A stretch of 64,000 bases of DNA from Sisyra terminalis (GCA_958496175.1 OY292278.1:50034001-50098000); one strand, 5' to 3'; shown: positions 22,262-34,551, counted from the first letter of the stretch. Made by a program: numbers and translations. Notes: generated from the sequence alone by a model not told the origin.

Positions 22262-23439
22262 ACACTGATCAACAAAAAAATTTTTTTCCGTGTAACAAGA
22301 AAAATTTTGGCTGATTCTATTAGGAATAAGGGCAAGTAAAGTAGAATTAGTAGTCTAAACTTTTTGATACGAATAGTTTTGTTGTAATATGATTTTTTTT
22401 ACTTTTCTTAAATTACAAATTATTTTAAGAAAAATTAAATTTTTATCAATGTTACAATATTAATATAAGTACTTTCTTATGATTTTCTCCTATATTTTGC
22501 ATCAGGAACGTCCTTCTGTAATCCTCAGCAACAATCTGCTAGCATAGTTGGATTCCATTTTCCCTGGTATCGTTTTTCTATGGTAAAAATGTCTTGGTGG
22601 AATCTTTCCCCGTGTTTATCACTAACGGCACCCAAGTTTGGGGGAAAAAAGTCTAAATGTGAATGTTAAAAAATGTATTTTTAAGGACATATTGCAGCCT
22701 AATGCTTTATAATTCTCTTAAAGTTCCTCGATAATAGTTTTATAGTCATTTGATCGGTGATTTCCAAGAAAATTTTCAGTGATTTTTATAAGTGCTTTCC
22801 AAGCTGGTTTTTCTGGACCATGGAGTTGTTTTTTAAGTATATCATCTTTTATCACTTGCCTGATTTGAGGACCTACAAACACATCTTCTTTAATCTTAGC
22901 GTCACTGATTTTAGGGAATTTTTCTTTTAGGTATTGAAATCCAGCGCCATTTTTATCCATTGCTTTCACAAAGTTTTTTTTTAACGTACTGGTTTGTCCT
23001 ATCCCTACTGTCCCATTCACAAAGAAACAAACAAAATTTTGTATACCCAAGTTGCAATCCTAATAAAAGGGCAATAATTTTTAAATCTCCGCAAATTTTC
23101 CATTTATGTTCGTCATATTTAATCTTTTCTTGAAGAAATTTCATTGTTTCATAGGACTCTTTCATGTTAGCACTATAATCTACCGGTACAGAGGGAAGAT
23201 TATTACCATTGTAACAAAACTGCCTTTAAGTTTCTTTTTGAAGCATCAATAAATAAGCGCCACTCTTCAATTTTATATTGTATTCCCAAAATATTCATAA
23301 CACCACAGACATTGTTACAAAATATCACGGAAACTAGACCTACTCAAATTAATACACATATGATTTTGTGGAGAGGTTAGGTAGATATTTCGAAATTACT
23401 GCTTACTTTTCTAGTAACAAAATTTTGTTGATCAGTGTT
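22262..23439 (-). mobile_element. TIR transposon of unclassified family, full-length but defective copy
   Basis: Both ends carry AACACTGATCAACAAAA as an inverted repeat (near 22262 and ending near 23439). The interior holds the CEWDSRDR-family protein remnant on the minus strand. The copy at 11429-12968 shares the right terminus and coding part. The target-site duplication is not clear. Length (about 1.18 kb) and the shared internal deletion suggest a non-autonomous derivative. Confidence 0.75.
22477..23165 (-). pseudogene. Transposon-encoded protein remnant (CEWDSRDR family), longer copy
   Basis: From the 5' side it reads MKESYETMKFLQEKIKYDEH, ICGDLKIIALLLGLQLGY, FLCEWDSRDR (frame ending near 22953). 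It then shifts to KKNFVKAMDKNGAGFQYL, EKFPKISDAKIKEDVFVGP and ENFLGNHRSNDYKTIIEEL, ending at a TAA near 22720. After the TAA it continues NMSLKIHF, VSDKHGERFHQDIF and LADCC-like sequence to about 22477. Known relatives have a longer segment between WDSR and KNFVKA, so an internal deletion explains the frame break. The same deletion and TAA occur in the 11.4-kb copy. Function is presumably transposition, but the catalytic family was not identified. Confidence 0.65.
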
Positions 23440-25531
23440 CTCAGGTATCATGGTAAAAAAATTATTTCAATTGATCGAATATTAAAATCGAATTGTATGC
23501 AGTTATTTCCTTCGATCAACTATCGATTCATTTACCAAAGTTTATGACTGAAAATGTTAAATTTTTAATTATTTTTGAAGTCCACAACAATGTAGGAATA
23601 TATATTAATTGTTGCTCATCACAATACAATAATACTTATTAATTTAAATGAACTAAGAAAAAAATAATTAAAAATTACAAATATTTCTTAGAGTTTTACG
23701 TTTATGTTATCAAGAACCAAGCAAAAAAATCATAAGTCAATTTAAATTAATTAGGAACTCGTTGAAATTTTGCGATACAAACATAAATATTTCACATTGA
23801 AGTAATTGTATCAAAAATTATACGAACAACATTCAAATTCACGAAAATTGCCAAGACATCGTTCTGATATTTTGCTTATAAGAAAATTCCACGCACAAAT
23901 GTTTGTTTGCTCGGGAATTTCTCCGTTTTAACTTGAACAAAAAAAAATTTTTTGTTCTGCCCATTGAAATTTCGCAGTCGACGAAAAGTGTGTCGAATAA
24001 AATGCGTCTGGTCCTCTGTCTTATTAATATGACGGTTTTTGTTAAAAACGTTCTCCAACTTTGCACCCACTTTTCCACCCCCATCCCTCTGACATAGTCG
24101 TTTATTTTTTTCCCCGTCTCAACACCCGCCAGCACAAAATAAATTTTATTCAAATTTATTTTATCATCATAATTTTAAATTTTATTATTCCTCCGTCTCC
24201 ACACAATATTAAATACTACTACCCTTAAAGAAAAAAAAAACACCAACGTTTCATACTTAATTTTTATTGCTCACATAACCCAAATTCATCTGGCTATTGT
24301 TGCCAGGGCAATGAAATAAACAAAAGCCCACTTGATCCAGAAAAAAGTTGTACAATGTCGCATTAAACAAATTAATCCTCGTTTCTCTGTAGTTTTAAAA
24401 CAAACGAAGGGATCATCTTCAGAGCATTTTCCTCGCCCTCCACCACCGATTAGGCGTTTATGCGGTCCCATTATAAAATCTAGGACACGTTTTTTGAAGT
24501 GCACTGCAAATGCGGCTGGTGTTTTCTAAAATAATTTTATAATTTAATGAGCCACAATTGCATGTCGCTGTTAATAAAGAGCCATATGTTTTACGGTCAA
24601 TGCCGCGGCAAGAAAATTACGAATGCGTTTGAAAAGGGAGGAATAAACTATATGTATATACGGCGTGGAGATTTTCGCTTATCTATGCGTGAAAATGGTC
24701 CACACAGCATCCTGCAAGGATCGCATTTTGAACGGCGGAATGGGGCGAAATGGGGGAATGAAGATTATTGTGCTACATTAATTTTAATTGTGCGTATATT
24801 AATCTCGCGTTTTCCAAGACTAATAAAATGAATTCGTTAAATACTCGTAAAGTATAGTGAAACTTGTTTATGAGGCCTCTTATCGAGCCAAACTTACGCG
24901 TGAAAATAAATTGGTGAAGAAAAATTTCGTCAGAAATAAGTGCTGAGGTAAATATTTTACAACTTTTTTAAAGTTTTCTTTATCTATATCTTACAACAAA
25001 ATACAACCTGAAATTTATTAGTAGCCCAATAAAATTTAAAGTTAATAATCAATCCACCAAAAATGCAGGTAATAACTTACTAATACTTAAAAATAATTAC
25101 AATGCAAAAATGGGAACCACCATTAAATGGCATTAGTAATTTTCCAGAAGCTTTTTCTTTAATCCAAGCGGCTGAGACTGCAACTTTTCCGCGATTATTC
25201 ATTTTGAAATATTTGCCATCGTCTCGGACGCGTCCAAGGCAAGCACACCTCCTCCTCCTCCTCCTCAGTATCCTTTTTCCATTTCTTTTGCACTCATTTT
25301 GGTCTTTGCCACTTGTACTTTAAAATACAGTGTATGTTGCCTACGTGGGCAAAAAAAAAATAATAATAAACGGCACCGAAACCGAATGAGAAAGCTAGGT
25401 AAAATATGATACCGGCAGAAATGAGGAATAACGTTCTATCATCCACCATTTTTGCAACCCTCAAGTAGGGGTGTAAAACTTATATACATGTAAAGGATGA
25501 ATTTCCCATTCCTTTAATACATTTAAGTGTA
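23440..25531. other. Unique DNA with AT-poorer islands, no gene recognised
   Basis: AT-poorer islands at 24280-24530 and 24560-24830 have short open frames (for example 24547-24831) that I do not recognise. A CTC run lies at about 25247-25266. No element ends were found. Confidence 0.4.
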
Positions 25532-25537
25532 TATAGA

Positions 25538-26745
25538 GTGTTTCATGAAACAAATAGAGTTAAAAATCGTATATGAATATAAGAATGGACCAAAAATTTG
25601 ACTGCTTTTTAAGATACAATCATATTATTAAAGATGGCAACTAAAATATTGTGAAATTTAAGTCCTTTAATATTAATATTGATTTTTCAAACCACAGTGC
25701 TTTTATTTCTCAAAACTTTTCAACCAGCACATTAAAAAAATTAACAAAACAAATATTCTTATAGAAAATTAAATGGTCTACAAAAAAGGTTTCTTTGGAA
25801 ATTTTCATTTGACAAACCGTTTCATTGTAATCAAGCCTGAAAGACTAACCTACAATTTGAGTTCTTACCGAATTGATATGTAGAACTAATTGAAAATATT
25901 TTATTTTTGTGAATCAAGAAGCCTGATGAAGTTACGATACGTAACGAAACGTAGCTAATTGAATAGTAAAAATTTTAAATAAAAACACCGATCTAAAACA
26001 ACCTGAATTGTCTTCTTATTTAAATAAATAAAAGGTGAGATCTGAATTTTATCATCTATTTAGAACAAAGGTTTGAAAATTTTTAAATCAAATGTTCTAC
26101 AAAAAAGGTTTCATAACTTTTCTGGAAAAATTTACTTCTCTCAAAGTTGTAACAAGTTTTTCTAACAGTATATTTGCAATAGAGTAAAAAAAAAACTGGA
26201 ATTGAAATTTAACTTCATCTTTGATTTTGAATTTCAATGAGGGAAGTGAATTTATGCTTTATGGAAAAAAATCCTTGAGAATTATTTTTTTTTTTGAAAA
26301 ATAATTTGATTTTCTTAAAAAATAGATGCAAATTGTGCTCTTAATAAAAGATTATCATGAACATGTTGAGCTTTTTTATCCACAAACTTAAACTTAAAAA
26401 ACTTTCGGCAGTTTTATCGTATTGAATCAAAATGCTTCGTGAAACAAAAAGAGTTAGAAATCGTATATGAATATAAGGATAGACTAAAAATTGGCTATTT
26501 TTTTAAGATACAATGATATTATTTTGGATGACAAATAAACTATTATGAAATATTGGTTTTTCAAACTATAGTGCTTTTATTCCTCAAAATTTTTTATCCA
26601 GCAGATTGAAAAAATTAAAAAAATAAATATTCATATAGAAAATTAAATGGTCTACAAAAAAGGTGTCTTTGTAAATTTTCATTTGACAAATCGTTTCTTT
26701 GTAATCGAGCCTGGAAGATTGGCCTACAATTTGAGTTCAAAAATG
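25538..26745 (+). repeat. Two direct copies of a ~315-bp block
   Basis: The block with GAGTTAAAAATCGTATATGAAT, TAAATGGTCTACAAAAAAGG and CATTTGACAAACCG spans about 25545-25860 and recurs at about 26430-26745. Between the copies lies the family A hammerhead segment. The CTACAAAAAAGG motif is shared with the foldback families listed elsewhere. Confidence 0.8.
25920..25956 (+). ncRNA. Hammerhead ribozyme-like motif, family A
   Basis: Order of parts: helix I AGC (25920-25922), core CTGATGA (25923-25929), extra A, helix II GTTACG-ATA-CGTAAC (6 perfect bp), GAA (25946-25948), palindromic helix III ACGT, A at the cleavage position (25953), helix I partner GCT (25954-25956). Every conserved core base is present. 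The sequence AACAACCTGAATTGTCTTC follows about 55 bp downstream in all family A copies. Expected action is self-cleavage of a retroelement transcript, probably as a dimer; this is inference from structure. Confidence 0.8.
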
Positions 26746-26886
26746 ACCAAAATTTATTTGTTAAAACTATGTAAATTGGAAAATATTGATTTGGATTGTG
26801 TATACAATATATAAAATATATTGCAGTCCAATTTATTAACATAAACTTGAACAGAAGTTCAAACAAAAATATTCGTGGCGTATTGC

Positions 26887-26927
26887 CCAGAAACGTATTT
26901 AGATTGCCAAGCAATTTTCATCAGTGG
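26887..26927 (-). ncRNA. Hammerhead ribozyme-like motif, family B
   Basis: Minus strand: CCA, core CTGATGA, extra A, helix II AATTGC-TTG-GCAATC (one mismatch), then TAA in place of GAA, a helix III palindrome with one substitution (ATACGTTT), C, TGG. The loss of G12 probably inactivates it. Confidence 0.65.
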
Positions 26928-27284
26928 TCATCAAGTAGTTTGGATCACTCCGTAACTGCTTTGTGATGATTCACAGGATGGTAATATTCATATTACGTAA
27001 ATGGGGTGAAATTTCAGTAATCTTAAAGTTTATTTTTTCTCCCATATAATGAAGACTTGGGAATAAAGAATAATATACGTAAAATAAACTGTTATTTTTT
27101 TGGCCAACTTTTATTCTAAATTATTTTTTTTAATTAATTTTGAGCTATGTATACAATATATACAATATATTCCGTTCCAATTTATGTAGTATAATTTAAT
27201 ATAATAATATAAAAATATATGGAAATCATACCAAAAAAATAAATTTGAACAGAAGTTCAAACAAAAATATTCGTGACGTATTGC

Positions 27285-27325
27285 CCAGATACGTATTTCG
27301 ATTGCCAAGCAATCATCTTCAGTGG
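27285..27325 (-). ncRNA. Hammerhead ribozyme-like motif, family B, CTGAAGA core
   Basis: Minus strand: CCA, core CTGAAGA (allowed N7 change), extra T, helix II GATTGC-TTG-GCAATC, GAA, ATACGTAT, C, TGG. All paired regions and core bases are intact, so this and the 17331 copy are the best family B candidates for activity. Confidence 0.75.
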
Positions 27326-27371
27326 TGAATCATCACAAAGCAGTTACGGAGTGATCCAAACTACTTGATGA

Positions 27372-27402
27372 TCACTGATGAAGGTTGCTTGGCAATCGAA
27401 AG
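27372..27402 (+). ncRNA. Truncated hammerhead-like motif, family B
   Basis: TCA, core CTGATGA, extra A, helix II GGTTGC-TTG-GCAATC with a G-T-compatible first pair, and GAA are present. The sequence then diverges (AGTTTTAAAT), so helix III and the cleavage site are lost. Confidence 0.6.
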
Positions 27403-27825
27403 TTTTAAATGTGATAATTGGTATGGAATAATATAGTTTGGGACTTTAATAAACTCTTATATAAACTTTCATACACAATTTTTTGTATACTACCAAAAAA
27501 AAAAACATTTTATTAGTCAAACTTTGAAATTTGATTGTTCTTTATAAAAAATATATATTTGCCTCTTTTTTGACGAAAAAATCCGTCTTTATTTCAAAAA
27601 TTAAGTACAGACAAATCTTCATTTCAATTTTTTTAATATTCTATATTTTTGTTCGACTTGAAAATATATAGTTTTTCCAAAAATTTTACCCTTAAAACCC
27701 TCATATTTAAGAAGCTAAAGTTATTTAGAGTAAAATTTTCAAATTCGCTGTCTTAAGTAGATATTTGTTGCAATAGTTTTTGTAGCCGACGATTTATAAT
27801 CTACAATTACGAAACACTCTGTATA

Positions 27826-29391
27826 AAACCAAATACAGGTAACAAGAATAAGGGCTTTTACACGTGCCAAATGAAAAGCTCCGGTTATAATTAAAACATT
27901 CTTATATTCGTTGTACGAGAGAAAGCTTTTTGTCAGATGAACATGGAACGGGGGAAAACAGTTTCATAAACTTTTCTTTTAAGGCAAAATTAATGTGTTC
28001 TCATGAAAAAACGGGTGCACCACATTTCACGTCGGTGGCACTTTCACGCCCATTATTGGCAACCTCTGATTTAATTCTTATCAAACGTTCGACGCTTTGA
28101 AAAGCTTCAAAGCTTCGCGAAACTTGTAGTTTGGTACGTCGGACGTTTTTCGTCGAGTAAACAGACACACGTGAAGATTGAAATCTTCGTGAACTAGTTT
28201 ATTTACCGAAACTACACAAAGATACATACCTCTATATATATATATAGCTATATATCTATACGAAAGAGAAATAGACGAGAGAAATCTCGTGCAAAAGGAT
28301 TAATTAAATTTAGAAACTTGTCGACATTTTTTTTGCCCCGTTTTGTTCCGAGAGAAATCATTTAATTGGACGTGTAAACACGTGTAATTAGCACGTGGCC
28401 CAACAAATTTTCTCCGTGTGTATCAATGAAAACGTTTCGAAGTAACAAGTTTGTCTTTTTTTCGATCGAAAAAGCTCATTCTCCGTCTTAGTTAAACTGA
28501 TTTAAAACTGGAGCAGCTTTCACAGCACAAAACAAAAGCTCATCATTTCAAAGCCTCATTTCCGGTGTTCTATCAACCAATTTCCATTACTCTTCACACG
28601 TCCTCGCGATATCTTACCACTGTGCAACTGATTTGGAAACTTCTTTAAAATTTACTTTGAAATTCGCCCACGTGTTTCAATGCATATGTTAGCTGAGGGT
28701 AGGTGGGGTGCGGTGTAAAGTTTGGTGAATGAAAAGAGAGATAAATGCTGACGTTGATCCAGGAAATGAAGAGAGTAGTGAAACGGTGCAAAATTCACGA
28801 AGAAACATTCACGTAGAAGGCTTTCGTGTGTTTCTTAAGAGCTTGAAGGTTCATTAGGTCTTGTACTTTGGCGTTGGCACAGGGGATGAAATAAAGATCG
28901 TGGTGGTGATGGAATCGTTCGAATTGTCAGGGGGTGGGGGGTGGGAATTTGTGTATCATGATGTTTCCATATATTGTCGAAATGTAGACAGTTCTGGTTT
29001 TAGTCTCTATCTTGTTAACAAATTTGACCGAACTACCTCGAAAATGAGTTAGTTGAAAGTTGGATACAAGTAACGCTTCGTACGCTCACCCCTTTCATCT
29101 GGCATTTCTAAAGAGTTAATTATTACTACTCAACCCTCAATCCACGTCAATTTTGTGTAAATACTCAGGTACATAACAATACAATGCAAAACTAAAGGCA
29201 TTTTTACCAGCCAAAGCTAGAGGGATAACTTTATCATCTTTGAATGCATGTTGGTACTAATCAAATCCTTTAATTATCCTTTAAGTTTCACAATCATACC
29301 TCTATTAATTTCAATCTTCATTTACCACTTTTGTTCTATGAGTTCTTCCGTACGAAATAAACAAATTAGTTTGGCAAAAATTTTTTGATTT
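27826..29391. other. Unique DNA, no gene recognised
   Basis: An AT-poorer region spans about 28000-29080, with a short TA/TATAG repeat near 28230-28262 and a G-rich run near 28930. Open frames are short and unrecognised. No element ends were seen. Confidence 0.4.
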
Positions 29392-31082
29392 CTGTCAAGT
29401 TAGCACCCGACTTTTACAAATTAAAATTTTAAATATATTTTCCGATAGCCTTTTGTTTGTACTTGATTGTACCGAAAAAATTTTCGATTCTACCGAAAAA
29501 AAGTTATTAAATTTTTAAAAATCGATAGCCTCCCATTGTTAGATTTTTTTTAAAAATTTAACGGCTATAGATAGGCCTTGACACGTAGAGGATTGTACGG
29601 AAAAAAATTGTTTCTAACTTTGACCCAAAAAAAATTATGAGCGGTTTTGTGAATGTACTTATTCCATTGAAAATAGAGTTTTCCGGCTACTACGGATTTT
29701 CCAAATCCAAAGGTACAATCCTTTTTTTCGGTACCAAGTTTTTTCGGTACAATCCTTAGCGCCTCCGTAGCTAGATTGTACCGAAAAAATTATCCTTCTA
29801 ATTCTATTCCAACGGTACCTAGTTATAAAGAGTTTTGTCTGAGTAATTAGACTAAAATTATTTCATTGTTGAAATTGCAAAAACGACCATAACTTTGAAT
29901 GTTTTGAGAATGTACTGTTTGTACCTAAACCGGAAAGAAAATCGAATTTTCTGGCTACTACGGATTTTTCTTGAGAGATTTTCCAAATCCAAAGGCGGTA
30001 TAATCTAGCTACGGAAGATTGTACCGAAAAAATTATCCTTCTAACTTTATTCCAACGGTAGTTATAAAGAATTTTGAATGAGTAATTAGACTAAAATTAA
30101 TATTTTAATATTTTTTTCCTATGGATTTGGAAAATATCTCAAGGAAAATCCATAGTAGCCGGAAAACTCTATTTTCTTTCCGTTTTAGGAACAAACAAAA
30201 ATTCAACCGGTTTCATCAACTAGAGACCAGCACTCGGGAGATTCTGCAAAAAAAATTCGTTTGTACCACAACAGTAATAAAATTATGGCCGTTTTTGTAG
30301 TTTCAACAAGTAATTAGAATCTAATAACTCATACAAAATCCTTTATAACTACCGTTTGAATAAAGTTAGAAGGATAATTTTTTGATACAATCCTCAGCGC
30401 TACAGTAGCTAGATTTTATCGCTTTTGGCTTTGGAAAAACTCTCAAGGAAAATTTGTAGTACCCGGAAAACTCTATTTTCTTTCCGGTTGAGGTACAAAC
30501 AAAAATTCAACTAGTACCATCAACTAGAGACCAGGACCCGAAAGAATCCGCAAAAAAATTTGTTTGTACCTCAATACATTCAAAGTTATGGTCGTTTTTG
30601 CAATTTCAACAATGAAGTAATTTTAGTCTAATTACTCATACAAAATCCTTTATAACTACCGTTGGCCGTTAGAATAGAGTTAGAAGGATAATTATTTCAG
30701 CAGAATCTTTAGCGCCTCTGTAGCTAGATTGTACGGCCTTTGGATTTGGAAAATCTCTCCAAAAAAATTCGTAGTAGCCGGAAAACTCTATATTCAATGG
30801 ACTAAGTGCATTCACAAAATGGCTTATAATTTATTTTTTTTGGGTCAAAGTTAGAATCAATTTTTCTTCAGTACAATCCTCCACGTGTCAAGGCCTATCT
30901 ATGGCCGTTAAATTTTTTTAAAAATCTAACAATGGGGGGCTATTGATTTTTAAAAATTTAATACCTTTTTTTCGGTTGAGGTACAAACAAAAATTTTTTC
31001 GGTGCAATCAAGTACAAACAATAGGCTATCAAAAAATATATTTATAATTTTAATTTGTAAAAGTCGGGTGCTAACTTGACAG
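29392..31082. mobile_element. Foldback element with TCTGTCAAGTTAGCACCCGAC ends (family J)
   Basis: The left terminus and the inverted right terminus (GGGTGCTAACTTGACAGA) match over at least 40 bp. Complementarity continues inward for several hundred bases: TAGGCCTTGACACGTAGAGG against CCTCCACGTGTCAAGGCC, and GTTTTCCGGCTACTACGGAT against its inverse. The middle (29700-30780) consists of repeated sub-blocks with TACCGAAAAAAT, CTTTATAACTACCGTT and TAGTAGCCGGAAAACTC in both orientations. No coding region was seen. A target-site duplication could not be fixed. It looks like one complete non-autonomous foldback element of about 1.69 kb. Confidence 0.85.
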
Positions 31083-31140
31083 AGGTCATTATCTTTGGGG
31101 TATTGCAACAGGTATAAGGTTTTTTTAAAAAAACAAAAAT

Positions 31141-32023
31141 CAAAATTAAAGATGATAGACCTCTTAATATTGATATTAAGGTCTCAAACTTTCCCCATAT
31201 TTTTTTCGATTTTTTATTTGTGCTTTCATTTTTTTTTCAAAAAAATTCATCTGCACATATATTTTTAGAAAATTCAATTCCCTACAAAAAACGACTCTTT
31301 AAAAAATTTTGCCAGATACGCCATTTCCAAATAATCAAGCTTTAAACTTTGATATAATTTTTCGATTTATCTTCTTTATTTTCGAATTTCATAACTAACA
31401 AACAAATAAATATATAGAAATTAACAATATAGATTCTTGAAGGAAATCTCATGTTCTACAAAAAAGGTCTTTTAACATTTTGACTTAAATTCACTCTTTC
31501 AAAATTGGTCCAACAACGAAAAAAACAATAATTTAATTTTTCCTTCAACTTTAATTGTGAATAACTCTTGAAAGAGTAATTTTATGAAAAAACGTTAAGA
31601 CACCTTTTTTGTAGTGCACTAAATTTCCTTCAAGAATCTATATTGTTCATTTCTACAAATATATTTATTTGTTCGTTAGTTGCAAAATTCGAATTTAAAG
31701 ATGATAAATCTAAAAATGATATCTAAGTTTACAGCTTGAAAATTCGGAAACGGCGTGTCTGGTAAAAATTTTTAAAGAAACGTTTTTTGTAGGGAATTTA
31801 ATTTTCTATAAATATATGTGCAGATAAATTTTTTTATCTTGATAGTTTGACAGCATTGATGCAAAAATGAAAGCACAAATAAAAATCGAAATTAAAGATG
31901 ATAGACATCTTAAAATTAATACTAAGGGCTCAAACCTTCCCGATATTTTATTCTTGTCACCTTGAACAATATTTTCGATATAATTATCAAAAAAAAAATA
32001 GTCGATTTTTTCAGCCAAGTCTA
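31141..32023. mobile_element. Foldback element, family G copy 1
   Basis: A palindrome of two arms of about 330 bp (31208-31545 and 31548-31890) contains CTACAAAAAAGG near 31455 and its inverse CCTTTTTTGTAG near 31609. It also has ATTCGGAAACGGCGTGTCTGG-type and CAAATAATCAAGC blocks in opposite orientation. The right end runs through AGTCGATTTTTT to AGCCAAGTCTAA (32023), matching the ends of 54870-55696. The left end is rearranged: 31141-31205 repeats part of the right side in direct orientation. Confidence 0.75.
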
Positions 32024-32264
32024 ATATATAGTATATATTCTAAAAAAGTGGAAATAACAGAATGGCAGTTACTGGAAATGATTAACGAAAGTATAGACCA
32101 TATTGTTTCAAAATATTAAAGTTTTCTTTTTTCGTACACATAACTTTAAAAGGGCTCAAAGTTGAGCTTTTTTCCGAAAAAACCAATCGCATAAAAAATA
32201 TTTTTGTAGGAGAATGCTGATTCTTTCATAACATCAGAAGAGTTTGTAATTTATCCAGAATAAT

Positions 32265-32510
32265 TTTAGTCCTTTATATGCACTTGAATTACTGGAGAAC
32301 CAAATAAAAAATCATAAAAATTAGGATAAATTGTAGAAAATTCAAATGATTGTCATTTGGCTTCAAATTGTGTCAGTTAAATTATTTTTAATAATACAAA
32401 TGCCCTATATGCTACTCTATCCATTGAAGCAAGAATTATTTCAATATTTATTTGGGGTAAAAAGCTATAGTCCATCACTTGCAAGTGAGAATTTGATCAA
32501 TTTTTGATTT
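32265..32510 (+). repeat. Dispersed repeat I, copy 1
   Basis: The segment with AATAATTTTAGTCC, TCAAATGATTGTCATTTGGC, TTGAAGCAAGAATTATTTCA and GCTATAGTCCATCACTTGCA recurs in reverse complement at about 58062-58300 inside family G copy 3. Here it lies about 240 bp outside family G copy 1. It may be an internal part of longer G elements. No coding assignment. Confidence 0.7.
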
Positions 32511-34139
32511 CAAATGGGCTCATCAATAATTATGCCATAAAAAATTAAATGACAAAGACTTAGCAATTCCATTATTTCGAAAAAAATCTTTGATTTTTTT
32601 TATCAAAATCAAAAATTACGGGGCAGCCTTATATGTTGATATCATGTATAATAACTCAATATAAACAAAAGGAAATTTTTCAAAATTTATAATAAAGGTT
32701 TTTTTTTGGTAAATGGTAAATATTTTTTTGGATTCTATATACCCAAAGATGTACAAAATATTGGTCTTTAGTTGGTCACGAATATTGTTACTAATATTGG
32801 TAACAATTAGTCCACCAAGTTAAGTTTTGGGAAAGTTTTGGAGAGATTTCAATGAAACCCGATGGATCTGCAGGAAAATTATCATTAAAATATTATTTAA
32901 TTTCCCTGGTTTTAGGATTGAAATAGTTTTAACTTCTTTTCAAGCTCGAAAAAAGTATTGCATTCTCAAAAATAGTGCTTAAGGTGTTTAGATATTTTTG
33001 TATTATATTCCAAGTGATCGATAGTTTCAACAAAAATAAATGTTTTTGTACTCTTATTAAGATACACATCTTCCTCTGGAACTTATTAAGATTTGAGTAC
33101 AGAAAACCATCTTCATCAATAAAATATTTCTCATGAGAAAAGGCAAAGATGTTTAGTACATATACCAAAGTCTGCAAGTTTATATTATCTATTTTTTGGT
33201 GAAGATTATAACAAATCCATAAAAAAAACTTTAATGAGTTGCCTCAAAAAGCTCCATTGCATCGAACAAAAAGCATTTTTATAAAAATTACATTTAAAAA
33301 CTGCACATAAAACGCAAGGATGAGACGAGGGTAAAAAGCTCAACCCACCCCCCAATAAAAACGGGTCAACTATTCTCCCGCCTCACACACATGCCAACGC
33401 TATTATTCAACCATAATATTTTCATAATAATATTCGTTCGAGTTTTCAAACGACGACGGAAGTCATTCATCACGCATTAACGTGACGTTTAAACAGAAAA
33501 CAGTTGACAGTATAAAAACGAAATAACCTCACAATTATTTTTCGAAAAAAAAAAAGCTCGCAACACAACTGGAAAGCTTGCACAAAGCACAAACGAAGAA
33601 AAATCGCGGGCGTAATTTTTATTTGATGACGTTTTTAGTTGGTCGCCAATATATATTGTTGCGTGAATTTGAAATTGTTGTGATCCTAGAGGAATATTAG
33701 GGATGCAGAATATTGTGTTTAATCGCAACCCATGTTACCGTTTCTGACATACTGCTCGCTTAGTGGCTGTCACTCTGTCATACCGTGATACTATCTGACA
33801 TCAACTTTAACCTGAAACGCCTCTAGATATTCCAGAAATATAATACGGGATAGATAATATACAGGATGATTGGAAGAGCGTTTACCAACCAAAAAAAAAA
33901 ATTAACGAGGAAACCATTTAATATATTGAACTACTAATTTTCAATTCTTACTCTGAAATAAAGTTCATTTCTTATGGGTATTTCAAAAAATTACATGCAT
34001 TGATATCTCCAAATAAAATTAACCTGATGGAAAAATACTTCAAGAAAAAAAAGCTTCTGAACTATTTTCACTGAAATATTTTCACAAAAATGTCATTTGA
34101 AAAAATATCCTCTTCCAAATATGCAAGTTAATCTCACTA
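32511..34139. other. Unique AT-rich DNA, no gene recognised
   Basis: An AT-poorer patch at about 33310-33790 contains short unrecognised frames (for example 33489-33728 minus). No repeat partner was found in the window. Confidence 0.4.
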
Positions 34140-34551
34140 TCTATACTAATATATAAAATTCTTACGTCTGTCTGTCCATTTCGATTTTGAACCCAATATT
34201 CCAAATTTGAAATTTTTAAAACTTTTGTCTGTCTGTCTGTCTGTGTGTCCTGATTTAACTAAATAATGTAACAACCCCATTTAATGAAATTTAGTTTTAA
34301 AATACAACACAATTTCCCACAGACTAGAGGCTACTTATCATTCCTTATAAATAATAAGGGAAGGTATTATCGAGGAATGAAACAAAAAAATTTTTCTTTA
34401 GACTGGCGAGTTATATATCATTGGAAAGGTTATTAAAAGTTATTAAGGTAATTAAAATAATCTGTAAAAATATTTTTAGTTGAAATGATAAAAAGCACAG
34501 TAAATTCAATATAAAGTCTAAAAAATTGCCTTTTTGAAATATAAACGTTTA
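34140..34551 (+). mobile_element. Helitron-like element, 5' part, interrupted by a second copy
   Basis: It starts TCTATACTAATATATAAAA after an A (34139) and runs colinear with the other copies to ATAAACGTTTA. At that point a second copy begins at 34552. The break falls exactly where other copies have the AT microsatellite, so the second element inserted into the first between A and T. The remainder of this copy was not identified on the far side. Confidence 0.75.

Larger units (their letters stand above)
26803..27410. mobile_element. Family B palindromic element, second copy, rearranged
   Basis: It opens with GTGTATACAATATATAAAAT and follows the order of the 17.2-kb copy, with the same central sequence (about 26970-27120). 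Then a second left-arm copy (27148-27325, plus-strand CTATGTATACAATATATAC) appears before a short right arm. Three hammerhead motifs therefore occur, two on the minus strand and one truncated on the plus strand. The duplicated left arm suggests template switching or recombination between arms. Confidence 0.75.
25532..27825. mobile_element. Composite element bounded by GAGTGTTTCRT inverted ends
   Basis: The left boundary reads TATAGAGTGTTTCATGAAAC (25532 on). The right boundary, inverted, reads TATACAGAGTGTTTCGTAA (to about 27825). Inside are two direct copies of a ~315-bp block, one family A hammerhead motif and a family B palindromic region with three hammerhead motifs. The shared boundary suggests one large element or an old element filled with later insertions. 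I cannot separate these from sequence alone. Confidence 0.5.
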
